Source of the DNA: Paenibacillus mucilaginosus 3016
GTDB taxonomy: Bacteria > Bacillota > Bacilli > Paenibacillales > NBRC-103111
Assembly (NCBI RefSeq): GCF_000250655.1
Contig: NC_016935.1
Span: forward strand, 5,846,001-5,910,000
Length of the DNA stretch: 64,000 bases
Reading direction: 5' to 3'
In this document: positions 9,109-17,190 of the stretch, piece after piece
How positions within the stretch are numbered: position 1 is the first letter of the stretch
Layout of the letters: every line of letters begins with the position of its first letter
Notes under the pieces: generated by a model
Database searches by the model: none
The model's input: the letters and a program-made list of their open reading frames with translations, nothing else
Told to the model about the DNA's origin: nothing
Program-made: the position numbers and the translations under genes

Positions 9109-10098
9109 TCAAGAGACGGACAGCGGGGCGGATTCGATCGTTTCGGCAAAATGGCACGCCGCAAAATGGCCGGGCGCCGTCTCGCGGAAGGCCGGCGTCT
9201 CGATGCTGCAGCGCACCTCCGCCGCCGGACAGCGCGGGTGGAACGGACAGCCGGAAGGCGGATTCGCGGCGCTCGGCACCTCACCCCTCAGGAGGATACG
9301 CTCCCTCGGCCGCTCCACGTCCGGCTCGGGCACGGAGGTGAGCAGCGCCTTCGTGTAAGGATGCCTGGGCCGCAGGAACAGGTCGTCGCGCGAAGCAAGC
9401 TCCACGATGCGCCCGAGGTACATGACCGCCACACGGTCCGAGATATGGCTGACGACGCTGAGATTGTGCGAGATGAACAGGTAGGAGATCTTCGTCTGCT
9501 CCTGCAGGTCCCGCATCAGGTTGACGATCTGCGCCTGGATCGAGACGTCGAGCGCCGATACGGGCTCGTCCGCCACGATCAGCCGGGGCTGCAGCGCAAT
9601 CGCCCGGGCGATCGCAATCCGCTGCCGCTGTCCGCCCGAGAATTCATGGGGATACAGCGAAGCGGCTCCCGCGCCGAGGCCCACCAGGTCCAGCAGCTGC
9701 TCCGCGCGGGCCATCGCTGCGCTGCGGCTCAGCTTGTCCTGGACGATCAGCGGCTCTGCCACCGTTTGACCGACGGTCAATCGGGGGTTCAGCGAGGCGT
9801 ACGGGTCCTGGAACACGCACTGCATCTGGCGGCGCAGGGGCCGCAGCTCGCGCTGGGACATGCAGCCGATCTCCCGGCCGCCGAAGCGGATTTGGCCTTC
9901 GGTCAAATCGAGAAGGCGCAGCACTAGCCGCCCTACCGTGGACTTGCCGCAGCCGGACTCCCCCACGATGCCGAGGGTTTCGCCCTCCTGCACGGTGAAG
10001 CTGACCCCGTCCACCGCGCGGACCTGGCCGGCGCCGGCGCCCTTGCCGTAAGGGAAGCTTTTTTTGAGATTCGATACTTGGAGCAGCGGTTCGCTCAT
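9109..10098 (-). CDS. Oligopeptide ABC transporter ATPase (OppF/DppF type)
   Basis: Cytoplasmic ATPase that powers peptide import. Walker A GESGCGKST, Q-loop region CVFQDPYASLNPR, signature FSGGQRQRIAIARA, Walker B LIVADEPVSALD and the C-terminal oligopeptide_C extension (GCPFHPRCP) that is typical of OppD/OppF. The ATG at 10098 follows AGGAGG by seven bases. It sits 28 nt after the sister ATPase gene and 121 nt before the binding-protein gene. Confidence 0.92.
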   Translation of the reverse strand: MSEPLLQVSNLKKSFPYGKGAGAGQVRAVDGVSFTVQEGETLGIVGESGCGKSTVGRLVLRLLDLTEGQIRFGGREIGCMSQRELRPLRRQMQCVFQDPYASLNPRLTVGQTVAEPLIVQDKLSRSAAMARAEQLLDLVGLGAGAASLYPHEFSGGQRQRIAIARAIALQPRLIVADEPVSALDVSIQAQIVNLMRDLQEQTKISYLFISHNLSVVSHISDRVAVMYLGRIVELASRDDLFLRPRHPYTKALLTSVPEPDVERPRERILLRGEVPSAANPPSGCPFHPRCPAAEVRCSIETPAFRETAPGHFAACHFAETIESAPLSVS

Positions 10099-10126
10099 GG
10101 ACATTCCTCCTCTGGGCTGGAACGGC

Positions 10127-11095
10127 TCAAGATGTTGCTGCTATGCAGCGCACTTCGTGCGAGGGCCCGATCCCCTCCAGCTTCGGCATGGCATCGCGGC
10201 ATTCCGGGCGGACGATCGGACAGCGGTCCGCGAACCGGCACCCCGGGCCGTGGCTTCCCGGCGGCGGCACGCTGCCCGCAATGGGCACGAGCCGCTCGGG
10301 CCCCCCGTGCATGCGCGGCGTCGACTGCAGCAGCCCCTGCGTATACGGATGCCGGGGCGAGGTGAAGAGCGTCCGCACGTCCGCCGACTCGACAATCTGG
10401 CCCGCATACATCACAATGACCCGCGACGCCATCTCCGCCACCACCCCGAGATCATGGGTGATGAAGAGCACGGCCATCTCGCTCTCGCGTAGGAGCTCCC
10501 GCAGGAGATCGAGCACCTGCGCCTGGATCGTGACGTCGAGTGCGGTGGTCGGCTCGTCGGCGATCAGCAGCTCGGGCCGGCAGGCCATCGCCATGGCCAG
10601 CATGACGCGCTGCCTCATCCCGCCGGAGAGCCGGTGCGGGTACTCCCGGCAGATGCGCGCCGGCTCCGGGAAGCCGACCCGGCGCAGCCACTCTTCGGCC
10701 GAAGCCCGTGCAGCCGCCTTATCCGTCTTCAGGTGGCGGACGATGCTCTCCGTGAGCTGGGTGCCGATCGTGAGCACCGGATTCAGGGAGGTCATCGGCT
10801 CCTGGAAAATCATCGAGATGTGCCGCCCCCGGATCTGCGACAGCTGGCGCTTCTTCAGGCCCACCAGCGACCGCCCGTGAAACCGAACGTCCCCTCTCGC
10901 GATCGCTCCCGTGCGGGGGAGCAGGCCCATGATGGAGAGCGAGGTCATGCTCTTGCCGCAGCCCGATTCGCCGACGAGCGCGACGACTTCGCCGCGGCCG
11001 ATCCGGAAATCGATGCCGTCGACGATCGTCACCTCCCTGCGCTTGTCCCGGATGACCGTAGTGAGGGATTCAACCTCCAAGATGCTTTCGGACAA
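10127..11095 (-). CDS. Oligopeptide ABC transporter ATPase (OppD/DppD type)
   Basis: First gene of the operon and second ATPase of the importer. Walker A GESGCGKSM, MIFQEPMTSLNPVL, signature LSGGMRQRVMLAMA, Walker B LLIADEPTTALD, and the C-terminal cysteine-containing PGCRFADRCP motif of the family. I choose the TTG at 11095, giving MSESILEVESLTT, because GAGGTG is seven bases upstream; longer frames back to 11149 also begin with a non-ATG codon and lack a ribosome-binding site. A palindromic site lies about 60-100 nt upstream. Confidence 0.9.
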   Translation of the reverse strand: MSESILEVESLTTVIRDKRREVTIVDGIDFRIGRGEVVALVGESGCGKSMTSLSIMGLLPRTGAIARGDVRFHGRSLVGLKKRQLSQIRGRHISMIFQEPMTSLNPVLTIGTQLTESIVRHLKTDKAAARASAEEWLRRVGFPEPARICREYPHRLSGGMRQRVMLAMAMACRPELLIADEPTTALDVTIQAQVLDLLRELLRESEMAVLFITHDLGVVAEMASRVIVMYAGQIVESADVRTLFTSPRHPYTQGLLQSTPRMHGGPERLVPIAGSVPPPGSHGPGCRFADRCPIVRPECRDAMPKLEGIGPSHEVRCIAATS

Positions 11096-11157
11096 TACGA
11101 ACACCTCGCTTATGGAATGCACGATCGATACGTAATGTATCATTCGCAATAGAGAGA

Positions 11158-11194
11158 TTCTTAAGATTGTTTGGATTGTTGAGAATCTTAAGAA
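11158..11194. promoter_or_regulatory. Inverted repeat upstream of the peptide-transport operon
   Basis: Perfect 11-base arms TTCTTAAGATT (11158-11168) and AATCTTAAGAA (11184-11194) with a 15-base spacer, in an A/T-rich stretch 63-99 nt before the first ATPase start. Each arm itself contains the palindrome CTTAAG. The two half-sites are about 2.5 helical turns apart, as expected for an operator bound by a dimer or two dimers. The regulator is unknown. Confidence 0.55.
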
Positions 11195-11291
11195 AATTTA
11201 AAATATATATGGCCTATTGTATAAGCTGAGGAAGAAATTGTCATCAAGATTTTTATACTTTTGGGAATATTCAGGAGGTCAATACAACGCC

Positions 11292-11320
11292 AAAAGGACA
11301 CAGGATTCCTCCTGCGCCCT
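11292..11320 (-). terminator. Terminator after the phytase gene
   Basis: Minus strand GGGCGCAGGA, loop GGAA, TCCTGTGTCC: a ten-pair stem with two G-U pairs followed by TTTTGG. It lies about 85 nt downstream of the phytase stop codon and separates it from the peptide-transport operon. Confidence 0.65.
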
Positions 11321-11404
11321 CCGTTTCCCCCATGCCGCATCGGCTTCAGGCCCTCTCATCCCCGCTCCTCCCGCAGCTTCCGGGATTCTTCAAGGTCTCA
11401 GCGC

Positions 11405-12577
11405 TCAGTCTTCTTCCCTGTATTCCAGCTTCCGCGGATCGATATCATTGTCTACATCCAGATCGTCCCCGAAGACGTCTTCGAAAGCATCGGAGATCGC
11501 ATCCCACTTCACGATCTTGAAGTTCTGGTTGATCACGGCACCGTCCTGCAGGTTCTCATCATCCTGCGCGATGAAGAGGCCCTTCGGATACTGGCTTCCG
11601 AGGCCGAAGCCCAGCACATCGATGCCGTCGGTCTCGCTTGTGCCGTCAATGCCCGGAGCGTCCGCTATGACAAAGCTGCCTTCGTACTCCCCGTCTTCGC
11701 GGTCGAATACCGCATAGGAGGAGCTTCCCTGGCTGGAGGCGATGAGGTAGCCTTCCCCGTCTTCCGCGTAATACAAGGTCAGGCCTTCGACGTCGGCCGT
11801 GAGCTTCACGCCGTCCACGGCAGCCACCGTCTCCCGCACATCCCCGTCGCCCGGCTCCGCCCCGTAGAGCCAGACTCCGGCATCTTCTTCAGCGATGTAC
11901 AGACGGCCGTATTCGTCATCGGCCACGATCCCTTCGGACTGGGTGGCGAGCTTGAACTCCCTCACCTTTTTGCCGTCGATGGCTCCTTTGCCGTTATCGA
12001 ACAGCTCATACTGCTCGAACTCGCCCTCTTTGCCGAGCACGAGCGCATAGTACTTGCCGGTTTTCAGGCTGTGGTACAAGCTGAAGCCGTATACCTCGCT
12101 CATCGACGAGACGATCGGCGTGCCGCTCACCGCTCGCAGCGCGCCGGTGGACTTGTCTATAGCAAAGATGTCAATCGAATTCGTGGTCCGGTTCGTCGCC
12201 GCGGCGATATCTACAGTCTGTCCGGCGAGCTTGAAGCCGTAGCGGACATCAATGTTGTTCATCCGGCCGGTCTCGTAGGAATACTTCTGTCTGCCGTTCA
12301 GGTCGTACACGAGGATGCCGCCGTCTTTATTCGTCGCGATAATCATGCTCTTCGCCGGGTCGGACGGATGCACCCAGATCGACGGATCATCCGCGGCATC
12401 CGAGCCGCTGGCCACAGCGTCGGTCTCGGCCGACGGGAGTACGCGGGCCGACTGCAGTGCGCTCGCTTCAGCTACGGACGGCACACCGGCCAGGCCTGCG
12501 GCCGCCGGAAGGACAAGGGAGAGTACGGCTGCTGTGAGAATACGGGATTTCAATGCTTTCAAGGGATTCCACTCCAT
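11405..12577 (-). CDS. phy: Secreted beta-propeller phytase (3-phytase)
   Basis: Calcium-dependent beta-propeller phytase that releases phosphate from phytate outside the cell. After a signal peptide (about residues 1-38) comes the family-defining DDPSIWVHPSDP, then blades containing ATNKDGGILVYDL, RMNNIDVRYGF, SSMSEVYGFSLY, SEGIVADDEYGRLYIAEED and the late EGLTLYYAEDGEGYLIASSQG. Length of about 390 residues fits the Bacillus enzymes. The start is uncertain: AAGG abuts the ATG at 12577, whereas GGAG lies nine bases before an in-frame TTG at 12562. PhoP-box-like repeats lie 54-81 nt upstream, so induction by phosphate starvation is likely. The gene appears monocistronic. Confidence 0.93.
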   Translation of the reverse strand: MEWNPLKALKSRILTAAVLSLVLPAAAGLAGVPSVAEASALQSARVLPSAETDAVASGSDAADDPSIWVHPSDPAKSMIIATNKDGGILVYDLNGRQKYSYETGRMNNIDVRYGFKLAGQTVDIAAATNRTTNSIDIFAIDKSTGALRAVSGTPIVSSMSEVYGFSLYHSLKTGKYYALVLGKEGEFEQYELFDNGKGAIDGKKVREFKLATQSEGIVADDEYGRLYIAEEDAGVWLYGAEPGDGDVRETVAAVDGVKLTADVEGLTLYYAEDGEGYLIASSQGSSSYAVFDREDGEYEGSFVIADAPGIDGTSETDGIDVLGFGLGSQYPKGLFIAQDDENLQDGAVINQNFKIVKWDAISDAFEDVFGDDLDVDNDIDPRKLEYREED

Positions 12578-12630
12578 CCTTAAGGTGTGTTGATTTCTCT
12601 GCTAAGGATAGGAGGGCCGCATGTCCCTTT

Positions 12631-12658
12631 TATGAACCCCATGTTAACGTTTCATGAA
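12631..12658 (-). promoter_or_regulatory. PhoP-box-like direct repeats before the phytase gene
   Basis: On the minus strand TTCATG (12653-12658), TTAACA (12642-12647) and TTCATA (12631-12636) are spaced exactly 11 bp apart, the period of Bacillus PhoP boxes (consensus TTHACA). A possible -10, TATCCT, follows about 20 nt downstream. Further TTCATA-like words at 12705-12719 are not in the same register. Confidence 0.65.
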
Positions 12659-12746
12659 GACGCTCCGGCATGTGCGGCACCGGAACATGTAAAGCGCCTG
12701 AACATATGAACCCTATGAACCGTTAAGTACCGGACCATGCAAGGCC

Positions 12747-13535
12747 CTAAGGCGTGTGCACCTTCATCTGGTCCAGGCTCTTGAATTCATAGCCCTGCCG
12801 CCTCGCCTCGTCGATGATCCGGCCGAGCGCCTGCGCATTGTCCTTCGATACCGAGTGCAGCAGAATGACTGCGCCGGGATGCAGCTGCGCCATGACCTTG
12901 TCATAGGCGTACTGGGGGCCCTTCTGGTCCGTCGTATCCCAGTCCTTGTAAGCGACCGACCAGAACACATTCGTCATTCCGAGCTCTCGCGAGACGGACA
13001 GGGACCGCTCCGTGAAAATGCCCCGCGGCGTCCGAAGATAGCGCATCTCCTTCTGCCCCGTGAGCTCGGCCACGGCATCCTTGACCCGCAGCAGCTCCTC
13101 CTTCATCCGCTCCGTGGAGATCTGGCTCATGTCCGGGTGGTGCCACGAGTGGTTGCCGATCAGGTGCCCCTCGGCCGTCATCCGCTTCAGCAGCTCCGGG
13201 TGGCTCTCGATATAATGTCCGGTGACAAAAAAGATCGCCGGCACGCCCTTCTCCTTCAGCGTGTCGAGCACGCCTGCCGTGAACCCGTTCTCGTAGCCGT
13301 TGTCGAACGTCAGGTAAAGCTCCTTTTGCGACGGGTCTCCGGTGAAGACCGCATCGTACTTTTGGAGCAGGGGCTTGAAGCCCTCCTGGTCGATGGACGG
13401 CTGCTGGCCCTTCGTCGACCGTTTGAAGCCAAAATGATACCCGCCGTCCGCCGAGGCCGGCTGCCCTGAGGTGAGCAGCAGGCCGGTCAGCAGCACCGCG
13501 GTGACCCGCATGGCAAACTTCGCCTTCTGGCGCAT
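12747..13535 (-). CDS. pdaA: PdaA-type polysaccharide (peptidoglycan muramic acid) deacetylase
   Basis: Exported NodB-fold deacetylase; in Bacillus subtilis PdaA removes the acetyl group of muramic acid to form muramic delta-lactam in the spore cortex. Signal peptide (about residues 1-29), then catalytic motifs LTFDNGYENG (the metal/base motif with the PdaA-type Asn), NHSWHHPDMS (metal-binding His), RYLRTPRG, and ILLHSVS. At 262 residues it matches the 263-residue B. subtilis protein. The start ATG at 13535 has GAGGAGG seven to nine bases upstream; a frame extending to 13607 lacks one. It is followed by the phytase gene after 169 nt, with separate regulation. Confidence 0.88.
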   Translation of the reverse strand: MRQKAKFAMRVTAVLLTGLLLTSGQPASADGGYHFGFKRSTKGQQPSIDQEGFKPLLQKYDAVFTGDPSQKELYLTFDNGYENGFTAGVLDTLKEKGVPAIFFVTGHYIESHPELLKRMTAEGHLIGNHSWHHPDMSQISTERMKEELLRVKDAVAELTGQKEMRYLRTPRGIFTERSLSVSRELGMTNVFWSVAYKDWDTTDQKGPQYAYDKVMAQLHPGAVILLHSVSKDNAQALGRIIDEARRQGYEFKSLDQMKVHTP

Positions 13536-13657
13536 GGTATACCCTCCTCGCTGGTGGAATAGGCTCCGCTGGAACCGGGAGCACAACTCCCCTGTAATAT
13601 TCCACATTTTCCGGTTCCGAGGAGCCTTCCGCGTCTGGAAAATGCCGGCAGGAGCAG

Positions 13658-13690
13658 CAAAAACCGCCCGGACGTCATGTCCCGACGGTT
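13658..13690 (-). terminator. Possible terminator facing minus-strand transcripts
   Basis: Minus strand AACCG...GGAC, loop, GTCC...CGGTT followed by TTTTGC. The stem is interrupted, so support is moderate. It lies upstream of the deacetylase gene and would stop transcription arriving from the gene-poor region. Confidence 0.4.
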
Positions 13691-14153
13691 CGATGCGTGC
13701 ATAGATGGATGGCTGGGAGGGAGATGCTCAGACGGTCAGCGGAGCTGTCGACAGACGAGTTCCAGCCGCCAAGCTTGGCGCCCTGCCTGATCCGGCTGCG
13801 TGCTCCGCTTAATTGAGCAGTGCATCGGGGCGAAGTCCGATCCGGCTGCCGCTCCATCCGAGGGGCTGCGTATGTGAGCTCCGCCGGGTCCGTTCGCGTA
13901 TGGAGGCTCAGCTTATTGTGCTGTGCATCGGGGCAACGGCCACCCTGTCTCGCAAAGCAGCGTTCCCCAGCTTCCGCTTTCCCTCTCAAATCCCTTAATT
14001 TTGCTCCGCACGAATCTCCCCTTGCTGCTGAAACGTTTTTCTGCACACCAAAAGGCAGGCTCTGCGCCTGCCCCTGATACAAATTCGGCCACTTCCGGCC
14101 CACGGTATGTTAACTGTAGAATGGCTCTTTTGCTCCCGACTTTAGCTTCAAAA

Positions 14154-14341
14154 ATAGCGGAACTGAGATACGCTATGTTCCGTTTCAACAGGGCTGCTGC
14201 GGAATTAGCGGAACTGAGGTACGCTATGGATAGAAATGGGACGGCCTGAAGTGGAAAATCCGTCCCATAACGCATCGGAGCTCCGTTATTCTTTGGGAGA
14301 TACCGGGAAATAACCGGATAAGGCATCCGGGTTCCGCTATT
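14154..14341. repeat. Four copies of a 24-nt repeat, two opposed pairs with 51-nt period
   Basis: Copies at 14154-14177 and 14205-14228 read ATAGCGGAACTGAGATACGC and close variants; copies at 14267-14290 and 14318-14341 are in the opposite orientation (consensus ATARCGNATCNCNGTTCCGC plus TATT). Starts within each pair are exactly 51 nt apart. The same arrangement recurs at 30611-30685. Confidence 0.8.
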
Positions 14342-14775
14342 TTCATCCCAGCTCCGACGGATGGGCAGGAAGCCTCACACAACCGGATCGGCAGCGCTCT
14401 CTACCGAGCAGTTCAGTCCAAAGCATGCGATGCTCCATGCAGTGGAGTACAGCCAGCCCTCCAGCCGATGCGCATGCACCGCTTTAAGTCCGCAGCTTCC
14501 AATACCGGCATGCCCTCGTACTCCGGCGCTCGTTATTGGACTGAGGCCCCAGCAGGGGGCTCCACAATGCAGTACGGGAGCCCCAGCCGATGCCCGCATG
14601 TTTAGGCACGTCCTCTGCCTACCCATCCGCGCGCTGCATGGCCTCGACTACCCGCACACACAATTGACTCAAGCCGGTGCGCTTCTTGGAGAGGCTTGCA
14701 GCAGCCGTGCCACGCCGTCCCGCTGCTCCGCACAAGCCCCGAAGCCTATCAAACCTTTGCAGCGCGCTCTCCGGC

Positions 14776-15036
14776 TTATTTATACTTGCGCCAGTTCGGA
14801 TCGGACTTCTCGAGCAGATGGCCGAAGTCGTTATCGAGCCGCTTCTGCTCCGCACGTCTGGTTTCTTCGGCACGCCGGCGCTCCTCTTCCCTGCGCTGCT
14901 CCGCCTCCGCCTTCATCGATTCGGACTGGGCTTTGAGCTTCTGCAGCACCTCGGGATTCAGCAGATCCTTCAGCGTTGCCGGTTTGTCCTCCGCCGCGGC
15001 TTTGGGTGCCGCGACGGGTCCTCTTTTTTTCACCAT
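14776..15036 (-). CDS. yqkE: YqkE-family (DUF3886) small charged protein
   Basis: An 86-residue highly charged protein of unknown function, found widely in Bacillales. It has the family pattern: basic start (MVKKRG), a TLKDLLNPEVLQKLKAQ segment, a long Glu/Arg helix likely to be coiled-coil (about residues 40-68) and the conserved acidic/aromatic end DFGHLLEKSDPNWRKYK. GGAGG lies eight bases before the ATG. It is transcribed away from the AAA ATPase gene, sharing the 214-nt region between them. Confidence 0.8.
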   Translation of the reverse strand: MVKKRGPVAAPKAAAEDKPATLKDLLNPEVLQKLKAQSESMKAEAEQRREEERRRAEETRRAEQKRLDNDFGHLLEKSDPNWRKYK

Positions 15037-15250
15037 GTTCCCTGCCTCCCAGCTTATGAGAAATAAATAAAACGTCGGGTACGGCCCCGGCCGCGCCCGT
15101 CTCCCTGAACGGGAAAAGATGATGGTTAATCATACCGCATTTTTCGCCGGCGTGACAACCACTTTGGGGGCGAAAACTGCATTTGGCCGGGGGAGGAGCC
15201 GCGTTGTACAATGGACTTATCGATTTTTATCCAAGCGGGAGGTTTGACCG

Positions 15251-15976
15251 ATGTACCTGCGTGAACTCACCTTACTGCGCAGCCGAATCCCGGACGACTC
15301 CGTCTATCCGTTCAACATTCCCGCTGTTCGGCACCTGGATACGCTGAACTTCAGCGGCAGCATCACCTTCTTCGTCGGCGAGAACGGCTCCGGCAAATCG
15401 ACGCTGCTTGAGGCGATCGCTTACCAGTGCGGCTTCCATACGGCCGGCGGGGGACGCAACAATACGTATGAGGTAGATGCGGCCCATTCGGCGCTTGGGG
15501 ACTATCTGAGGCTGTCGTGGATGCCCAAAGTGACGAGCGGCTTTTTCCTGCGGGCGGAGACGTTCTACCAGTTCGCCTCCTACCTCGACCGCAATCCCGA
15601 GTCACTGCACTCCTACGGCGGAAAGTCCCTGCACCGGCAGTCCCACGGGGAGTCGTTCCTGTCCCTGTTCGTGCACCGCTTCGGGGGCAAAGCTCTTTAT
15701 CTGCTCGACGAGCCCGAGGCCGCCCTCTCGCCCGCCAGGCAGCTCTCGCTCCTGCGGATCATGAAGAACCTTGAGGACCGTGCCCAGTTCATCGTCGCCA
15801 CCCATTCCCCGATTCTGCTCGGCTACCCGGGAGCCGCGATCCTGAATTTCGATGACGTCCCAGTAGCCCCGATCCGCTATGAAGACACCGCACACTATGT
15901 ACTGACCCGCCAGTTTCTTGAGAATCGGGACCGGCTGCTTCATGAGCTGTTCAAAGATGATGAGGATGAAGAATAA
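15251..15976 (+). CDS. AAA-type ATPase (ABC-like ATP-binding protein)
   Basis: Cytoplasmic stand-alone ATPase of 241 residues, related to SMC/RecF-like AAA_21 proteins. Walker A FVGENGSGKST (about residues 41-51), a short coil-free insert, then the GESFLSLF signature-like segment, Walker B ALYLLDEPEAALSP and the switch ATHSPILLG. Its partner and process are unknown; such proteins often act with DNA or with an adjacent effector, but none is present here. GGGAGG precedes the ATG by eight bases, and a TACAAT -10 with a weak TTGGCC -35 lies upstream. The last 26 bases overlap the convergent phospholipase-like gene. Confidence 0.85.
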   Translation: MYLRELTLLRSRIPDDSVYPFNIPAVRHLDTLNFSGSITFFVGENGSGKSTLLEAIAYQCGFHTAGGGRNNTYEVDAAHSALGDYLRLSWMPKVTSGFFLRAETFYQFASYLDRNPESLHSYGGKSLHRQSHGESFLSLFVHRFGGKALYLLDEPEAALSPARQLSLLRIMKNLEDRAQFIVATHSPILLGYPGAAILNFDDVPVAPIRYEDTAHYVLTRQFLENRDRLLHELFKDDEDEE

Positions 15977-16610
15977 AGGCATCCTCCCTGGCGTCCGGGT
16001 CACTCTGGAGCCAAGGGCGGTACAGGTCCAGCGTCCGCTGAATGCAGCGGTCCATCCCGAGATGCACGTCACCCAGCGTGATCAGCTGCAGCTCTTCGGT
16101 CAGGTGGGCGGCAGGGTAGTCAAAATCGAGCAGCGCCCTGCGCTTCTGCTCCGCCAGCAGCGGACCGAGCCCCCCTTCCCGCCCGCTCCAGCCGGACGGA
16201 ATCTCCGCTTCTAGCAGAGCGGCATACAGCTCCTCCTTCGGGTAGGCTTCGAGCAGCTTGGCGTTGCAGAGCAGGAAGTCCCGGTAATACACCTTGGCGA
16301 GCCGCGGCTCCTCCCGGACCCTGTCGCGGAGTCCGCTGGCATGCACGAAGATCGACCAGATATCGTCGCCGACCAGGTGCGACAAGTAACCGAGCAGGAA
16401 CGGATCGGGCATCCGCTCTCCGTAGCGGTGCAGGAAGTCGCCGTAAGCAATATACGACCTTGAGGCAAAATGCAGCGCCTCGGACGCGGCTTCATCCGCC
16501 TTCGCGGCATCGGGTGCCAGGGCGCCGAGCAGCAGGGCGCCCGGAGCCTGGGCGCCGACCTCCTTCGCCAGGGCGTCGGCGATAATCAAATGCATAATGC
16601 GTGACGGCAT
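15951..16610 (-). CDS. Zinc-dependent phospholipase C-like protein
   Basis: Protein of 219 residues with the fold signature of the zinc-dependent phospholipase C/S1-P1 group: MPSRIMHLIIADALAKEVG at the N-terminus (possible zinc His7), GALLLGALAPDA, YLSHLVGDDIWSIF (metal-binding His/Asp), and a late HLTEELQLITLGDVHLGMD. No signal peptide, so an intracellular or uncharacterised role is likely. GAGGAGGG precedes the ATG. Its 3' end overlaps the 3' end of the AAA ATPase gene by 26 bp, tail to tail. Confidence 0.8.
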   Translation of the reverse strand: MPSRIMHLIIADALAKEVGAQAPGALLLGALAPDAAKADEAASEALHFASRSYIAYGDFLHRYGERMPDPFLLGYLSHLVGDDIWSIFVHASGLRDRVREEPRLAKVYYRDFLLCNAKLLEAYPKEELYAALLEAEIPSGWSGREGGLGPLLAEQKRRALLDFDYPAAHLTEELQLITLGDVHLGMDRCIQRTLDLYRPWLQSDPDAREDAFILHPHHL

Positions 16611-16802
16611 TAGAGCCCTCCTCTACCGCAAAAATCTATGCAGGGCTTCACCCCGCCGCTTCCATTGTCTCCCATCCCCGCCGCCGCCTTCAATCGCCGG
16701 AAGCTGATGAATCCCTGACAGACTCGCATCAGCTCCTGGCTCCCCAAGGCACTTCAAAGCACCTCCGCTTCCAGGAAGTGCCGCTGGCACACCCCCTTCT
16801 CC

Positions 16803-16827
16803 CCCGGTATGATAGAAGCATACCGGG
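16803..16827 (+). promoter_or_regulatory. Palindrome enclosing a -10-like element
   Basis: Perfect nine-base arms CCCGGTATG and CATACCGGG separated by ATAGAAG. The left arm together with the spacer spells TATGAT, a good -10. It lies 53-77 nt before a 52-codon open frame and could be an operator. Confidence 0.5.
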
Positions 16828-16879
16828 CCCCAAGTGAAGAGGCCCGGCATCACTTCACAGAACCCGGGAGAACGCACTC

Positions 16880-17038
16880 ATGATCTATCACGTTTTACAT
16901 AGCAGCACCCGCGAACTTCGCATCCTCACGCCGGCCGAGGTGCTCGATATGGACACCGACGCGGCCGGACGCATCGTCATTCACGGGGCGGACGGCGAGT
17001 TCTATTATCTTCTCGCGGACGAGAGCCTGACCGCTTAA
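16880..17038 (+). CDS. Small hypothetical protein, 52 aa
   Basis: Short open frame encoding a 52-residue acidic protein (starts MIYHVLHSSTRELRIL, ends FYYLLADESLTA). Support comes from GGGAG nine bases before the ATG, a palindromic -10-like region upstream, coding-like third-position GC, and a strong terminator just downstream. I recognise no family. The pattern of alternating hydrophobic residues suggests a small beta fold. Confidence 0.6.
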   Translation: MIYHVLHSSTRELRILTPAEVLDMDTDAAGRIVIHGADGEFYYLLADESLTA

Positions 17039-17066
17039 GCTCGGTCCACTATGCAAGGTCAGCTCC

Positions 17067-17123
17067 AAAAAGCCCCGTAATCTGCCGCAACGATGAACCG
17101 GTGCGGCAGGTCAGGGGCTTTTT
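17067..17123. terminator. Strong bidirectional terminator
   Basis: AAAAAGCCCC and GGGGCTTTTT flank an inner stem ATCTGCCGCA/TGCGGCAGGT. It can end the 52-aa gene on the plus strand and the RCC1-repeat gene on the minus strand, which stops at 17191. Confidence 0.9.
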
Positions 17124-17190
17124 GGATAGGGGCGGAAGAAGGAAAAGTGAAGGACGCGGCGGACCTGCGCCTTATCTGCTCAGACAGCCG

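Larger units (their letters stand above)
13536..14775. other. Gene-poor 1.2-kb region with repeats
   Basis: No open frame here has family resemblance, a good start or sensible composition. The region contains related words such as GTGCATCGGGGC (13820-13835 and 13922-13936), four copies of a 24-nt repeat (listed separately), and a hairpin (GGCAGGC/GCCTGCC) near 14050-14070. It could be decayed sequence or could hold untranslated RNAs on the minus strand, since a terminator-like hairpin faces that way at its left end. Confidence 0.5.

Noticed and set aside
13675..14326. Overlapping open frames of 130-140 codons in the gene-poor region
   Set aside because: No ribosome-binding sites, no family features, and they run across the repeat copies in several frames.
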